Source of the DNA: Streptomyces antnestii
GTDB taxonomy: Bacteria > Actinomycetota > Actinomycetes > Streptomycetales > Streptomycetaceae
Assembly (NCBI RefSeq): GCF_004005495.1
Contig: NZ_RZYA01000017.1
Span: forward strand, 1-64,000
DNA: 64,000 nucleotides
Direction: 5' to 3'
This document shows positions 15,511 through 26,860 of this stretch, piece after piece. Under the pieces are notes generated by a model. That model worked only from the letters and a program-made list of their open reading frames with translations, made no database searches and was not told the origin of the DNA. The stretch's first letter is position 1, and each line of letters starts with the position of its first letter. Both the position numbers and the translations under genes were made by a program.

Positions 15511-17634
15511 ATGACCACCGAGCCTGTTTCCTTTCCGCGCCGGCACGCCCGCACCCAGCGCTTCACGCTGGGCGCACCACGGGCGTTCACGGTGGCGCCC
15601 GACGGCGAGCGCGTCGTCTTCCTGCGGTCCGGTTCCGGTACCGATCGCGCGAACGCGCTGTGGGTCCTGGAGGTGGCGTCCGGCGAGGAACGGGTCGCCG
15701 CCGATCCGCGGGTGCTGCTGGGCGGCGCCGAGGAGGATCTGTCGGACGAGGAGCGCGCGCGGCGCGAGCGCAGCCGCGAGGGAGCCGCGGGCATCGTCGG
15801 CTACGCGACGGACGCGGCCGTGGAGCTGGCCGCGTTCGCGCTGTCCGGGCGGCTCTTCACCGCCGAGCTCCGTGCGGGCACGACCCGTGAACTCCGGGTT
15901 CCCGGCCCCCTGATCGACCCGCGCCCCTCGCCGGACGGCCGCCATGTCGCGTACGTGTCCGGGGGCGCGCTGCGTGTCGTCGGCGCGGACGGCGAGGGCG
16001 ACCGGGCGCTCGCGGCGCCGGACGGGGACGAGGCGTCGACGGTGACGTACGGGCTCGCGGAGTTCGTCGCGGCCGAGGAGATGGACCGCTCGCGGGGCTT
16101 CTGGTGGTCGCCCGAATCGGACCGGCTGCTCGTGGCCCGGGCGGACGACGCGCCCGTGCGGCGCTGGTGGATCGCGGATCCGGCCCACCCGGACCGCGAG
16201 CCCGCCCGCACCGCGTACCCGGCGGCGGGCACGCCCAACGCGGAGGTGCGGCTCTTCGTCGTGGGTCTGGACGGGGCGCGCACCGAGGTGACGTGGGACC
16301 GGGCGAGGTACCCGTATCTGGCGCGGGTGCACTGGTCGGCGGACGGGGCGCCGCTGATCCTCGTGCAGGCGCGTGACCAGCTCAGCGAGCTGTACCTCGC
16401 GGTGAACGTCGACGACGGTTCGACGCGGATGGTGCACGCCGACGAGGACGGGCAGTGGCTGGAGCTGTTCCCCGGTGTGCCGTCGTGGTCGCCGAGCGGG
16501 CAGCTCGTGCGGATCGCGGACGAGGGCGGGGCGCGGGTCCTCGCGGTCGGTGAACGGCCGCTGACGGGGCCGCAGTTGCATGTGCGGGCGGTCCTGGACG
16601 TCGGGGAGAGCGACGTGCTGATCTCGGCGTCGGCGGGCTCGGCGGCGGTGGACCGCGAGACCGGCGAGGTGCACGTGTACCGGGTCAACGAGCTGGGTGT
16701 GGAGCGCGTCTCGGACGAGCCGGGCGTGCACTCCGCGGTGCGCGCGGGCGGCGTGACCGTCCTGGCGTCCACGCGCACCGACGAGCCGGGCACCCTGGTG
16801 CGGGTCCTGCGGGACGGCAAGCACCTCGCGACGGTCGCCTCGCACGCCGAGCGTCCATCGCTGAGCCCCCGCCTGACCCTCACTGAGGCGGCCGGAATCC
16901 CGTGCGCCGTCCTGCTTCCGTCCGCGTACCGGCAGGGCGACGGCCCGCTGCCGGTGCTGCTCGACCCGTACGGCGGCCCGCACGGGCAGCGGGTGGTCGC
17001 CGCGCACAACCCGCATCTGACGTCGCAGTGGTTCGCGGACCAGGGCTTCGTGGTGGTCGTCGCGGACGGCCGCGGCACCCCGGGCCACTCCCCCGCCCGG
17101 GAGAAGGCGATCCACGAGGACCTCACGCTCACCCTCGACGACCAGGTCACGGCGCTGCACGCGCTCGCCGACGTCTTCCCGCTCGACCTGAACCGGGTGG
17201 CGATCCGGGGCTGGTCGTACGGCGGTTATCTCGCGGGGCTAGCGGTCCTGCGCCGCCCCGACGTGTTCCACGCGGGCATCGCGGGCGCCCCGGTCACGGA
17301 CTGGCGGCTCTACGACACGCACTACACGGAGCGCTACCTGGGCGACCCGAAGGCGTCGCCCGAGGTGTACGCGAAGAACTCGCTGGTCACCGACGACGGT
17401 CTGGCCGAGGCGGCGGACCAGCACCGGCCGCTGATGATCGTGCACGGCCTGGCCGACGACAACGTGGTCGTGGCGCACAGCCTGCGGCTGTCGTCGGCGC
17501 TCCTCGCCGCGGGCCGGCCGCACGAGGTGCTGCCGCTGTCGGGCGTGACGCACATGACGCCGCAGGAGCGGGTCGCGGAGAATCTGCTGCTGCTCCAGGT
17601 GGACTTCCTGAAGCGCTCGCTGGGACTGGCCTAG
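15511..17634 (+). CDS. S9 family peptidase (dipeptidyl aminopeptidase/prolyl oligopeptidase type)
   Basis: A 707-residue soluble serine peptidase without signal peptide. The N-terminal two thirds is a beta-propeller of the DPP-IV type (repeated WSPDG-like strands, e.g. FWWSPESDRLLV and PSWSPSGQLVRI, with the NAEV segment). The alpha/beta hydrolase domain follows with Ser569 in GWSYGGY, Asp649/650 in HGLADDN and His681 in GVTHM. It probably trims peptides with Pro or Ala at P1. The neighbouring oligopeptide importers make peptide catabolism a sensible setting, although they are on the other strand. Start ATG 15511 follows GGGTCGGGGG. Confidence 0.92.
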   Translation: MTTEPVSFPRRHARTQRFTLGAPRAFTVAPDGERVVFLRSGSGTDRANALWVLEVASGEERVAADPRVLLGGAEEDLSDEERARRERSREGAAGIVGYATDAAVELAAFALSGRLFTAELRAGTTRELRVPGPLIDPRPSPDGRHVAYVSGGALRVVGADGEGDRALAAPDGDEASTVTYGLAEFVAAEEMDRSRGFWWSPESDRLLVARADDAPVRRWWIADPAHPDREPARTAYPAAGTPNAEVRLFVVGLDGARTEVTWDRARYPYLARVHWSADGAPLILVQARDQLSELYLAVNVDDGSTRMVHADEDGQWLELFPGVPSWSPSGQLVRIADEGGARVLAVGERPLTGPQLHVRAVLDVGESDVLISASAGSAAVDRETGEVHVYRVNELGVERVSDEPGVHSAVRAGGVTVLASTRTDEPGTLVRVLRDGKHLATVASHAERPSLSPRLTLTEAAGIPCAVLLPSAYRQGDGPLPVLLDPYGGPHGQRVVAAHNPHLTSQWFADQGFVVVVADGRGTPGHSPAREKAIHEDLTLTLDDQVTALHALADVFPLDLNRVAIRGWSYGGYLAGLAVLRRPDVFHAGIAGAPVTDWRLYDTHYTERYLGDPKASPEVYAKNSLVTDDGLAEAADQHRPLMIVHGLADDNVVVAHSLRLSSALLAAGRPHEVLPLSGVTHMTPQERVAENLLLLQVDFLKRSLGLA

Positions 17635-17640
17635 AAAGGC

Positions 17641-17676
17641 GACCGGCCGGGGCGACATGGCGCGCCCCGGCCGGTC
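17641..17676. terminator. 14-bp stem hairpin after the S9 peptidase
   Basis: GACCGGCCGGGGCG and its exact complement enclose an 8-nt loop, 6 bp after the peptidase stop. The converging oligopeptide operon ends at 17798. Confidence 0.85.
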
Positions 17677-17797
17677 CACGGCACCCGCACGGCCGTACGC
17701 TGTTCAGTGTGCCGCGTTCACATATCGGTGTCGCGACGGCCAAGTTGCCTGGGTGTTAACGCAGTTGGTGCTGATTTGCCCCGACACGTACGCGCGC

Positions 17798-18835
17798 CTA
17801 CTCGGTGGGCACGACGTGTTTCTCCTCGGCGAAGAAGCAGGCCGAGTCGTGCTGGGCCGGGGTCTTCTCTCCGATGCGGAGCACGGCGGGCACTGCCAGC
17901 TCCGGGACCTCCAGGGCGCACCGCTCCTGCGCCTTCCAGCAGCGGGTGCGGAAGCGGCAGCCCGAAGGGATGTTGGCCGGGGAGGGCACGTCTCCGCTGA
18001 GGATGATCCGTTCGCGGTGCTCGCGCGCCTCCGGGTCGGGGACGGGGACGGCGGACAGGAGCGCCTGCGTGTAGGGGTGGGTGGGGTGTTCGTAGATCTC
18101 CTCGTCGGTGCCGATCTCGACGATGCGCCCGAGGTACATGACGCCGACCCGGTCGGAGATGTGCCGGACGATGGACAGGTCGTGGGCGATGAAGACGTAG
18201 GACAGGTCGAACTCGTTCTGGAGGCTGTCGAGCAGGTTGACGACCTGTGCCTGCACGGAGACGTCCAGGGCGGAGACCGGCTCGTCGGCGACGATGATCT
18301 CGGGGCGCAGGGCGAGGCCGCGCGCGATGCCGATGCGCTGGCGCTGGCCGCCGGAGAACTGGTGCGGGTAGCGGTTGATGTACTCGGGGTTGAGGCCGAC
18401 CACGTCGAGGAGGTCCTGGACCCTGCGGCGCCGGTCTCCCTTGGGGGCCACCTCGGGGTGGATCTCGTACGGCTCCCCGATGATGTCGCCGACGGTCATG
18501 CGGGGGTTGAGGGACGTGTACGGGTCCTGGAACACCATCTGGATGTTGCGGCGTACGGCTTTGAGGGCGCGCCCCGACAGCTTGGTGACGTCCTCGCCCT
18601 TGTACTTGATCTGACCGGCGGTCGGCCGCTCCAGGTTGACGAGCATCTTGGCGACGGTCGACTTGCCGCAGCCGGACTCGCCGACGATGCCGAGGGTCTC
18701 GCCCTGGCCGAGCGCGAAGTCGACGCCGTCGACGGCCTTGACCGCGCCGACCTGCTTCTTGAACAGGATTCCCTGGGTGAGCGGATAGTGCTTGACCAGG
18801 CCGCTGACCTCCAGGATGGGTTCACTGGCCGGCAT
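17798..18835 (-). CDS. Oligopeptide ABC importer ATPase (OppF/DppF-type)
   Basis: A 345-residue ATPase with Walker [10 protein letters not shown], signature FSGGQRQR, Walker [13 protein letters not shown] and switch His in FIAHDLS. The C-terminal domain has the oligopeptide/dipeptide signature [16 protein letters not shown] followed by C-x(5-6)-C, which in this family can bind an Fe-S cluster. Its start overlaps the upstream ATPase gene by 14 nt. Last gene of the first five-gene peptide importer; equivalent by position to SCO5121 from memory. Confidence 0.93.
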   Translation of the reverse strand: MPASEPILEVSGLVKHYPLTQGILFKKQVGAVKAVDGVDFALGQGETLGIVGESGCGKSTVAKMLVNLERPTAGQIKYKGEDVTKLSGRALKAVRRNIQMVFQDPYTSLNPRMTVGDIIGEPYEIHPEVAPKGDRRRRVQDLLDVVGLNPEYINRYPHQFSGGQRQRIGIARGLALRPEIIVADEPVSALDVSVQAQVVNLLDSLQNEFDLSYVFIAHDLSIVRHISDRVGVMYLGRIVEIGTDEEIYEHPTHPYTQALLSAVPVPDPEAREHRERIILSGDVPSPANIPSGCRFRTRCWKAQERCALEVPELAVPAVLRIGEKTPAQHDSACFFAEEKHVVPTE

Positions 18836-19802
18836 CGAGCGTCTCCTTCCAGAAGTGGCAGGCGCTCCGGCGGGTCGGGCTCACCTCGTAGAGCGGGGGG
18901 ACGTCCGTGCGGCACACGTCCTGGGCCATCGGGCAGCGCGGGTTGAAGGCGCAGCCGGGCGGGATGTGCATCAGGTTGGGCGGCAGGCCCTTGATCGCGT
19001 ACAGCTCCTGGCCCTTCTGGTCGAGGCGCGGGATCGATTCGAGCAGGCCCTTGGTGTACGGGTGGGCGGGGCGCTTGTAGATCTCGTGCACGGGGGCCGT
19101 CTCGACGATGCGGCCCGCGTACATGACGGCGATCCTGTCGGCGACGTCCGCGACGACGCCCAGGTCGTGGGTGATGAGGATGAGGCCCATGCCGAGTTCG
19201 CGCTGGAGCTCGGCGAGCAGGTCCATGACCTGGGCCTGGACGGTGACGTCGAGGGCGGTGGTGGGCTCGTCGGCGATGATCAGGTCCGGTTCGAGGGCGA
19301 GCGCCATCGCGATCATGATGCGCTGGCGCATGCCGCCGCTGAACTGGTGCGGGTACTGGCCGACGCGCTCCTGGGCGGCCGGGATCCTGACCCGGTCCAT
19401 CAGCTCGACGGCCTTGGTCCTGGCGTCCTTGCGGGACATTCCCTGGTGGACGGTGAACAGCTCGCCGATCTGGGCGCCCACGGAAAGCACGGGGTTGAGG
19501 GAGCTCAGGGCGTCCTGGAAGATCATCGCCATCTTGGCGCCGCGGACCTTCCTGCGCTCCTCCTCCTTGAGCTTCAGCAGGTCCTTGCCCTGGAAGACGA
19601 TCTCGCCGCCGGCGATCTTCCCCGGCGGCATGTCGAGGATGCCCATGATCGCCTGCGCGGTCACGGACTTGCCGGACCCGGACTCGCCGAGCACGGCGAG
19701 GGTCTCGCCCTCGTCGACGGTGTAGTTGACGCCGTTGACCGCCTTGGCGACCCCCTCACGCGTACGGAACTCCACCTGCAGATCGCGTACTTCGAGCAGC
19801 AT
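18822..19802 (-). CDS. Oligopeptide ABC importer ATPase (OppD/DppD-type)
   Basis: A 326-residue ATPase: Walker [10 protein letters not shown] (note Val where Thr is usual, common in OppD), signature FSGGMRQR, Walker [13 protein letters not shown], switch LITHDLG, and the C-terminal peptide-transporter signature LMHIPPGCAFNPRC. It pairs with the OppF-type subunit to power peptide uptake. Start ATG 19802 is 6 nt below the stop of the preceding permease. Confidence 0.93.
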   Translation of the reverse strand: MLLEVRDLQVEFRTREGVAKAVNGVNYTVDEGETLAVLGESGSGKSVTAQAIMGILDMPPGKIAGGEIVFQGKDLLKLKEEERRKVRGAKMAMIFQDALSSLNPVLSVGAQIGELFTVHQGMSRKDARTKAVELMDRVRIPAAQERVGQYPHQFSGGMRQRIMIAMALALEPDLIIADEPTTALDVTVQAQVMDLLAELQRELGMGLILITHDLGVVADVADRIAVMYAGRIVETAPVHEIYKRPAHPYTKGLLESIPRLDQKGQELYAIKGLPPNLMHIPPGCAFNPRCPMAQDVCRTDVPPLYEVSPTRRSACHFWKETLDAGQ

Positions 19803-19808
19803 GGGCGC

Positions 19809-20822
19809 CTACCTCAGCTTGGGGTCGAGGGCGTCGCGCACCGCGTCGCCGAGCATGATGAACGCGAGCACGGTGACGGCGAGGGCACCCGCGGGCCACA
19901 GCAGCATGTGCGGGGCGTTGCGGATGTACGGGGACGCCGCGGAGATGTCGATGCCCCAGCTGACGGTGGGCGGCTTCAGGCCGACGCCGAGGTACGAGAG
20001 CGTCGCCTCCAGGGCGATGTACGTGCCGAGGGCGATGGTGGCGACGACGATGACCGGGGCGACCGCGTTGGGCAGGATGTGGCGCAGCATCATCCGGGAG
20101 TTGGAGGCGCCGAGGGCCCGCGCCGCCTGGACGTAGTCGTTCTGTTTGGCCGTGATGACGGAGCCGCGGGCGATGCGGGAGAGCTGCGGCCAGCCGAGCA
20201 GCACCATGAACCCGATGACCGGCCAGACGGTGGAGCTGGTGACCACGGACAGGAGCACCAGGCCGCCGAGGACGACGGGGATGGCGAAGAAGACGTCGGT
20301 GATGCGGGACAGGATCGCGTCCCAGGATCCGCCGAAGAACCCGGCGAGCCCGCCGAGGACGCTGCCGAGGAGGGAGACGCCGATGGTGGCGCAGACGCCG
20401 ACGGTGACGGAGGTGCGGGCGCCGTACACGGTGCGGGTGTAGACGTCGCAGCCCTGGCCGTCGAAGCCGAAGGGGTGGCCCGCCTGGGAGCCTTCCTGGG
20501 CCTTGGCGAGGTCGCAGGACAGCGGGTTGCCGGAGGCGATCAGCGAGGGCCAGAGCGAGATGAAGACGAGGAAGACGATGATCAGGCCCGAGATGATGAA
20601 GATCGGGTTGCGACGCAGATCGCGCCAGGCGTCCGACCAGAGGCTGCGCGGCTTGCCCGCAGGACCCGTGCCCTCGGGACCGCCGGGCGTCTTCTCCAGC
20701 GTGGTCCCCTCGCTCGTGGCGAGGTCCATGGCGCCGCCCGCGCCGGTCGCGGCGATGGCCCCGTCCTCCGGGGCGCGGCCCCCGCCCGACAGGTAGGGCT
20801 CCGGCGGCTGGGGTTCAGGCAT
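19809..20822 (-). CDS. Oligopeptide ABC importer permease (OppC/DppC-type)
   Basis: A 337-residue permease. A polar N-terminus of about 75 residues precedes the first helix (IFIISGLIIVFLVFISLWP). The BPD_transp_1 core carries the EAA loop with ARALGASNSRMMLRHILPN. A conserved periplasmic segment with two cysteines (NPLSCDLA ... GQGCDVYTRTVYGARTS) is typical of this subfamily. The start overlaps the upstream permease by 8 nt. Five to six transmembrane helices. Confidence 0.93.
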   Translation of the reverse strand: MPEPQPPEPYLSGGGRAPEDGAIAATGAGGAMDLATSEGTTLEKTPGGPEGTGPAGKPRSLWSDAWRDLRRNPIFIISGLIIVFLVFISLWPSLIASGNPLSCDLAKAQEGSQAGHPFGFDGQGCDVYTRTVYGARTSVTVGVCATIGVSLLGSVLGGLAGFFGGSWDAILSRITDVFFAIPVVLGGLVLLSVVTSSTVWPVIGFMVLLGWPQLSRIARGSVITAKQNDYVQAARALGASNSRMMLRHILPNAVAPVIVVATIALGTYIALEATLSYLGVGLKPPTVSWGIDISAASPYIRNAPHMLLWPAGALAVTVLAFIMLGDAVRDALDPKLR

Positions 20823-21738
20823 AGCGGATCCTCGGGTCGAGTACGGCGTACAGGAGGTCGACGATCAGGTTGGCCACCAGGAAGACGAGGACGAGGACCG
20901 TCACGAAGCCGACGACGGTCTGGGTGTTCTGCCGGAGAATGCCCTGGTAGAGCTGGTAGCCGACGCCGTGGATGTTGAAGATCCGCTCCGTGACGATGGC
21001 GCCGCCCATCAGGGCGCCGATGTCGGTGCCGATGAACGTGACGACCGGGATCAGTGAGTTGCGCAGCAGGTGCCGGGTGATGACGCGGTGCCGGGGCAGG
21101 CCCTTGGCGATGGCGGTGCGGACGTAGTCGGCGCGCCGGTTCTCCGCGATGGATGTCCTGGTGAGCCGGGTGACGTACGCGAGGGAGACCGAGGCGAGCA
21201 CGAGGCCGGGGACGATCAGTTCGGAGAACGTCGCCTCGGTGGACACGGCGGGTTTGATGAGCCCCCATTCGACGCCGAGCAGGAGCTGGAGCAGCAGGCC
21301 GGTGACGAAGGTCGGGACGGAGATGACGACCAGGGTGAGCAGCAGCACGCTGGTGTCGACGGGGCGTCCGCGGCGCAGGCCCGTGACGACGCCGAGCGTG
21401 ATGCCGATGATGATCTCGAAGAGGATCGCCACGATGGTCAGGCGGATCGTCACGGGGAAGGCCGCCGCCATCAGTTCGGTGACCTTCTGGCCGTTGAACG
21501 CGGTGCCGAAGTCGCCGGTGAAGACGTTCCCCATGTAGGTCAGGTACTGCTGCCAGACGGGCTTGTCGAGGCCGAACTCCTGCTTGAGCTGGGCTGCCGT
21601 GGCGGGGTCGCAGGCCCGCTCGCCGCACAGTCCCGCGACGGGGTCGCCCATCACGTTGACCATCAGGAAGATGAGCAGCGTCGCGCCGAAGAAGACCGGG
21701 ATCATCTGCAGCAGACGCCTGATCACATAACGTCCCAT
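20815..21738 (-). CDS. Oligopeptide ABC importer permease (OppB/DppB-type)
   Basis: A 307-residue permease with six predicted helices. The N-terminus MGRYVIRRLLQMIPVFFGAT is the classic OppB start. The EAA loop is seen at YVRTAIAKGLPRHRVITRHLLRN. A two-cysteine insert (LCGERACDPATAAQL) lies between helices one and two, as in other Streptomyces peptide permeases. It follows the binding-protein gene by 63 bp. Confidence 0.93.
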   Translation of the reverse strand: MGRYVIRRLLQMIPVFFGATLLIFLMVNVMGDPVAGLCGERACDPATAAQLKQEFGLDKPVWQQYLTYMGNVFTGDFGTAFNGQKVTELMAAAFPVTIRLTIVAILFEIIIGITLGVVTGLRRGRPVDTSVLLLTLVVISVPTFVTGLLLQLLLGVEWGLIKPAVSTEATFSELIVPGLVLASVSLAYVTRLTRTSIAENRRADYVRTAIAKGLPRHRVITRHLLRNSLIPVVTFIGTDIGALMGGAIVTERIFNIHGVGYQLYQGILRQNTQTVVGFVTVLVLVFLVANLIVDLLYAVLDPRIRYA

Positions 21739-21801
21739 ACGGGGCTCCCGAATCGGGGGGAGCGGCCGCCCGTCAGAGGCCGGGCGGCCGTTCCCCGGAC
21801 G

Positions 21802-23430
21802 TCACTTGACCTTGATCTGGTTGTAGACCGGGACGCTGAACGGGTTCAGGGTGACGTTGGTGACGTTGTCGGAGTAGCCGGCGCTGCCGTTCTGGTACCA
21901 GAGCGGAATGGCGGCCATGTTGTCCCGTACGACGCCCTCGGCCTGCTGGAACAGCTTCACTGCCTTGGTCTTGTTGGACTCGGCGTTGGCCTGGTTGACG
22001 AGCTTGTCGAACTGCTTGTTGGACCAGTGGCCGTCGTTGGACGAGGCGTTGGTGTAGTACAGCGGCTGCAGGAAGTTCTGGATGAGCGGGTAGTCCATCT
22101 GCCAGCCGGCGCGGAACGGGCTCGACATCTTCTTCTGCGTGATCTTGTTGCGGAAGTCGGCGAAGGTGCCGGTGGGCAGGCCGACGCAGGCCCTGTCGTT
22201 GCCGAGCGCGTTGTTGATGCTGTTGCAGACGGCGTCGACCCACTCCTTGTGGCTGCCGGTGTCGGCGTTGTAGCCGATCTTCACCTGGCCGCCGGGGAGG
22301 CCGCCGCCCTGCTTGACCAGCTTCTTGGCCTCACTGGGGTTGTATTCGCAGCTGCTGCCGCACAGGCCGTCCTGGAAGCCGCCGTCCTTGCCGAGGACCG
22401 GCGAGGTCCAGTCCGTGGCCGGGGTGCGGGTCTTCTGGAAGATCGTCTCGGTGATCTGCTTGCGGTTGATCGCCATGGACAGGCCCTTGCGGACCTTGTA
22501 ACTGTCCGGCTTGTTCCACGCCGGGTCGTAGAACGGGAAGGCGAGCGTCTGGATGATGCCGGCCGGAGTGTTGATGTACCGGCCGCCCAGGTCGGCGCTG
22601 ACGTTCTTGAGCTGCGCGGCGGGGACGTCGTCGACGAGGTCGAGGTTGCCGGCCGTCAGGTCGGTGTACGCCGTGTTGTTGTCGGTGTAGACCTTCAGGT
22701 CCACGCCGCCGTTCTGCGCCTTGTCGGTCCCCGGGTACTGGTCCCACTTGCGCAGGGACATCTGGGAGCCCTTGGTGTAGCTGTGGATCGTGTACGGGCC
22801 GTTGCCGATCGGCTTGCTCACCCAGGCGGAGTGGTTGGTGAAGAAGGCCTTGGGGAGCGGCGAGAAGGCCGCGTAGCCGAGGGTGTCGGGCCACAGCGAG
22901 AACTTCTGGCTGAGCTTGACCGAGAAGGTGAGGGGGCCGGTGACCTTGAGCCCGGACAGGTTGGTGGCGCTCGGGGTGCCGGTGTCGGGGTGGACCTTGG
23001 TGTAGCCCTCGATCTGGCCGAAGAAGTAGGCGTTCTTCTGGTTGTGCTTCAGGTTCGCGCCGTAGTTCCAGGCGTCCACGAAGGACTGCGCGGTGACCTT
23101 CTCGCCGTTGGAGAACTTCCAGCCGTCCTTGACCGTGATGGTGAAGTTGACCGAGTCCTTGGTGTCGATCTTGTCCGCCAGCATGTTCTCGGCGGCGCCC
23201 GTCTTGGGGTTGTAGCGCTTCAGGCCACGGAAGAGCATGTCGAGGACCTTGCCGCCCTGCACCTCGTTGGTGTTCGAGGGTTCCAGGGGGTTCTGCGGGT
23301 CACCCCAGGACGAGCGGACGATCCCTGAGCCGTTGCCGCCACCGCCGCCGCCCCCACCACCACAGGCCGACGCCGACAGGGCGACGGCCACCGCGCATGC
23401 GGCCCACTTGGCGTGCGTGGCTCCACGCAT
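21802..23430 (-). CDS. Oligopeptide-binding lipoprotein of the first importer
   Basis: A 542-residue SBP_bac_5 protein. The lipobox is LSASAC with Cys23, followed by a run of nine glycines coded by a GGN tract, an unusually long flexible tether. The ligand-binding fold begins at GIVRSSWGDPQNPLEPSN and includes the WKFSNGEKVTAQSFVDAW element typical of oligopeptide-binding proteins. Start ATG 23430 follows AGGAGG. First gene of the operon; by position equivalent to SCO5117 from memory. It would deliver peptides to the OppB/C-type permeases. Confidence 0.93.
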   Translation of the reverse strand: MRGATHAKWAACAVAVALSASACGGGGGGGGGNGSGIVRSSWGDPQNPLEPSNTNEVQGGKVLDMLFRGLKRYNPKTGAAENMLADKIDTKDSVNFTITVKDGWKFSNGEKVTAQSFVDAWNYGANLKHNQKNAYFFGQIEGYTKVHPDTGTPSATNLSGLKVTGPLTFSVKLSQKFSLWPDTLGYAAFSPLPKAFFTNHSAWVSKPIGNGPYTIHSYTKGSQMSLRKWDQYPGTDKAQNGGVDLKVYTDNNTAYTDLTAGNLDLVDDVPAAQLKNVSADLGGRYINTPAGIIQTLAFPFYDPAWNKPDSYKVRKGLSMAINRKQITETIFQKTRTPATDWTSPVLGKDGGFQDGLCGSSCEYNPSEAKKLVKQGGGLPGGQVKIGYNADTGSHKEWVDAVCNSINNALGNDRACVGLPTGTFADFRNKITQKKMSSPFRAGWQMDYPLIQNFLQPLYYTNASSNDGHWSNKQFDKLVNQANAESNKTKAVKLFQQAEGVVRDNMAAIPLWYQNGSAGYSDNVTNVTLNPFSVPVYNQIKVK

Positions 23431-23546
23431 GAACTGCCTCCTAGGAATACTTCCGGGTCCGCGCCTTTACGGCACTTAGGCCCAAATATCACCTTTGGCA
23501 GCACATGACGCATTTTCAGCCAGTCCGTACGAGCGCATGAACAGCG

Positions 23547-23583
23547 ACGGCCCGCCACCGGTGCGTCACCGGTGGCGGGCCGT
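23547..23583. terminator. 17-bp perfect hairpin ending the bldK operon
   Basis: ACGGCCCGCCACCGGTG and its exact complement around a 3-nt loop, 20 bp after the bldKE stop. It separates bldK from the next minus-strand importer, which therefore needs its own promoter between 23431 and 23546. Confidence 0.88.
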
Positions 23584-23602
23584 CAAGGGAGAACCCCGAA
23601 CG

Positions 23603-24730
<1,128 letters not shown>

Positions 24731-24755
24731 GGTTGTTGCCCCAGTCGCCGGTAGG

Positions 24756-25817
24756 TCAGCCCAGCCGGGGCTGAATCGTCTCGATGAAGACCTGCTGCTT
24801 CTGATCCGCCGTCAGATGGCAGGCGGAGCCGCGTCCCGCGGGCAGCTCGGGCCGGTCTTCCTTGCAACGGCCGCCGTCCACCTTGTCGGTGAAGGCGCAC
24901 CGCGGGTGGAAGGCGCAGCCGCTCGGCGGGTTGAGCAGCGACGGCGGCGAGCCGGGGATCGGCAGCAGCGGCTCGTTGACGTCCGAGTTGAGGCGCGGCA
25001 TGGAGCCGAGCAGTCCCCAGGTGTAGGGGTGTTCGGGCGCCTTGAGGACCTCGCGCACGGAGCCGCGCTCCACGGCCCGGCCCGCGTACATCACGAGCAG
25101 GTCGTCGGCCATGTTCGCCACGACGCCCAGGTCGTGGGTGATCATGATGATCGCGGAGCCGAACTCCTGCTGGAGGTCCTTGAGCAGGTCGAGGATCTGC
25201 GCCTGCACGGTCACGTCGAGCGCGGTGGTCGGCTCGTCGGCGATCAGCAGGTCGGGGTTGCAGACCAGGGACATGGCGATCATGGCGCGCTGGCGCATAC
25301 CGCCGGAGAACTGGTGCGGGTAGTCGTCCACCCGCTGCTTCGGGTGGGGGATGCCCACCTTCTCCAGCATCTGGATGGCCCGGTCGCGGGCCTCCTTCTT
25401 GCTGGCCCCGGTGTGCTTGCGGAAGGGCTCCGAGATCTGCCGGCCCACCGTGTAGTACGGGGAGAGCGCGGTCAGCGAGTCCTGGAAGATCATCGCCATC
25501 TTGTTGCCGCGGAGCTTCTCCAGCTCGGGCTCGGTGGCGGTGAGCAGTTCCTTGCCGTCGAGGACGATCTCGCCCTCGACGTTGGTGTTCTTCCGGTTGT
25601 GCAGGCCGAGCACGGTCAGGTTGGTCACCGACTTGCCGGAGCCCGACTCGCCGACGATGCCGAGCGTCTTGCCGCGCTCGAGGTCGAAGGAGAGCCCGTC
25701 CACAGCCTTGACGATGCCGTCCTCGGTGGAGAACTGCACCTTCAGGTCGCGTACCGAGAGGAACGCGTCGCCGCCGGTGGGGGCCGGAGCGTTCTCGGTC
25801 TTGGTGAGTGTGGTCAC
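24756..25817 (-). CDS. bldKD: BldK oligopeptide importer ATPase (BldKD-like)
   Basis: A 353-residue OppD-type ATPase: Walker [10 protein letters not shown], signature FSGGMRQR, Walker [13 protein letters not shown], switch MITHDLG, and [13 protein letters not shown] plus a later Cys in the peptide-importer domain. The gap from bldKC is only 10 nt, which indicates translational coupling. It works as a heterodimer with BldKE. Confidence 0.88.
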   Translation of the reverse strand: MTTLTKTENAPAPTGGDAFLSVRDLKVQFSTEDGIVKAVDGLSFDLERGKTLGIVGESGSGKSVTNLTVLGLHNRKNTNVEGEIVLDGKELLTATEPELEKLRGNKMAMIFQDSLTALSPYYTVGRQISEPFRKHTGASKKEARDRAIQMLEKVGIPHPKQRVDDYPHQFSGGMRQRAMIAMSLVCNPDLLIADEPTTALDVTVQAQILDLLKDLQQEFGSAIIMITHDLGVVANMADDLLVMYAGRAVERGSVREVLKAPEHPYTWGLLGSMPRLNSDVNEPLLPIPGSPPSLLNPPSGCAFHPRCAFTDKVDGGRCKEDRPELPAGRGSACHLTADQKQQVFIETIQPRLG

Positions 25818-25827
25818 GGTCGTTCTC

Positions 25828-26805
25828 CTAGGACAGACGCACGCGCGGGTCGACGACGGCGTACAGAGCGTCCACGACGATGTTGCAGACGATGATGAAG
25901 GCGGCGCTGAGGATCATGACGCCCATGAGGACGGGCAGGTCCTTGCCGACCACCGAGTCACGGGCGAGCCGGCCCATGCCCGCGAGGCCGAAGGTCAGCT
26001 CGGTGACCATGCCACCGCTGAGCAGACCGCCGATGTCCATGCCGAGGATCGTGATGATCGGGATGAGCGAACCGCGCCAGGCGTAGCGGAAGAACGTGTA
26101 GCGGCTGCTCATGCCCTTCGCCCGGGCGGCGCGGACGTGCTCCTCCTGGAGCTGCTCGATCATCGAGGAGCGGGCCATACGCGTGTAGTTGGCCGTGAAG
26201 ATCGTCGCCATGATGATCCAGGGGATCAGCAGGCCCATGAACCAGCCGAAGGGGTCATCCGTGAGCGGCACGTACTTGGGCTTGTCCAGCCAGCCCGTGC
26301 TGAAGACGAGGAGGCCCATGACGACCGGGCCGATGAAGTAGATCTGGAACGAGCTGGTGACCAGCGAGGCGCCGCTGAAGGTCTTGTCGAGCCAGGTGCC
26401 GCGGAAGCGGGCGGCCAGCAGGCCGGCGCCGAGACCGGCGGCCAGGAAGACGATGAGGGAGCCGAAGGTGAGGGACAGCGTCAGCGGGAGACGGTCCATC
26501 ATGGTGCTCCACACCATCTGGTTGTTGCGGAACGAGACGCCGAAGCAGGGTGCGCTGCAGTGGCCCACGCCGAAGTCACGTCCGACGAAGATGCCGGAGA
26601 GGTAGTCCCAGTACTGGACGGGCACCGGCTTGTCGAGCCCGAGGTTCTTGTGAATGAGCGCCAGCGCATCCGGGGTGCAGTTCTTGCCACATGCGAGCAT
26701 CGCCGGGTCCTGTGGGATGGCGAAGTACATGAAGTACGTGAAGGCGCTGATCAGCAGAAGGATGAGTGCTGCGCCGAGCGTCCGGCGTATGAGAAATCGA
26801 AGCAT
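25828..26805 (-). CDS. bldKC: BldK oligopeptide importer permease (BldKC-like)
   Basis: A 325-residue OppB-type permease with start MLRFLIRRTLGAALILLLIS, six helices, EAA loop RAARAKGMSSRYTFFRYAWRG and a periplasmic two-cysteine element (LACGKNCTPDAL) plus a second pair around GHCSAPCFG. It lies 109 bp downstream of bldKB; the gap holds a strong hairpin. Confidence 0.88.
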   Translation of the reverse strand: MLRFLIRRTLGAALILLLISAFTYFMYFAIPQDPAMLACGKNCTPDALALIHKNLGLDKPVPVQYWDYLSGIFVGRDFGVGHCSAPCFGVSFRNNQMVWSTMMDRLPLTLSLTFGSLIVFLAAGLGAGLLAARFRGTWLDKTFSGASLVTSSFQIYFIGPVVMGLLVFSTGWLDKPKYVPLTDDPFGWFMGLLIPWIIMATIFTANYTRMARSSMIEQLQEEHVRAARAKGMSSRYTFFRYAWRGSLIPIITILGMDIGGLLSGGMVTELTFGLAGMGRLARDSVVGKDLPVLMGVMILSAAFIIVCNIVVDALYAVVDPRVRLS

Positions 26806-26860
26806 GGCAGTGAGCTGCTCTCAGGACGGCGGCGGTGGGAGGCCTGGAGGGGGTCCGGCG

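Noticed and set aside
21070-23328. 752-codon plus-strand ORF
   Set aside because: Antisense to a binding-protein and permease gene, composition Val/Gly/Asp/Arg-biased, no motif.
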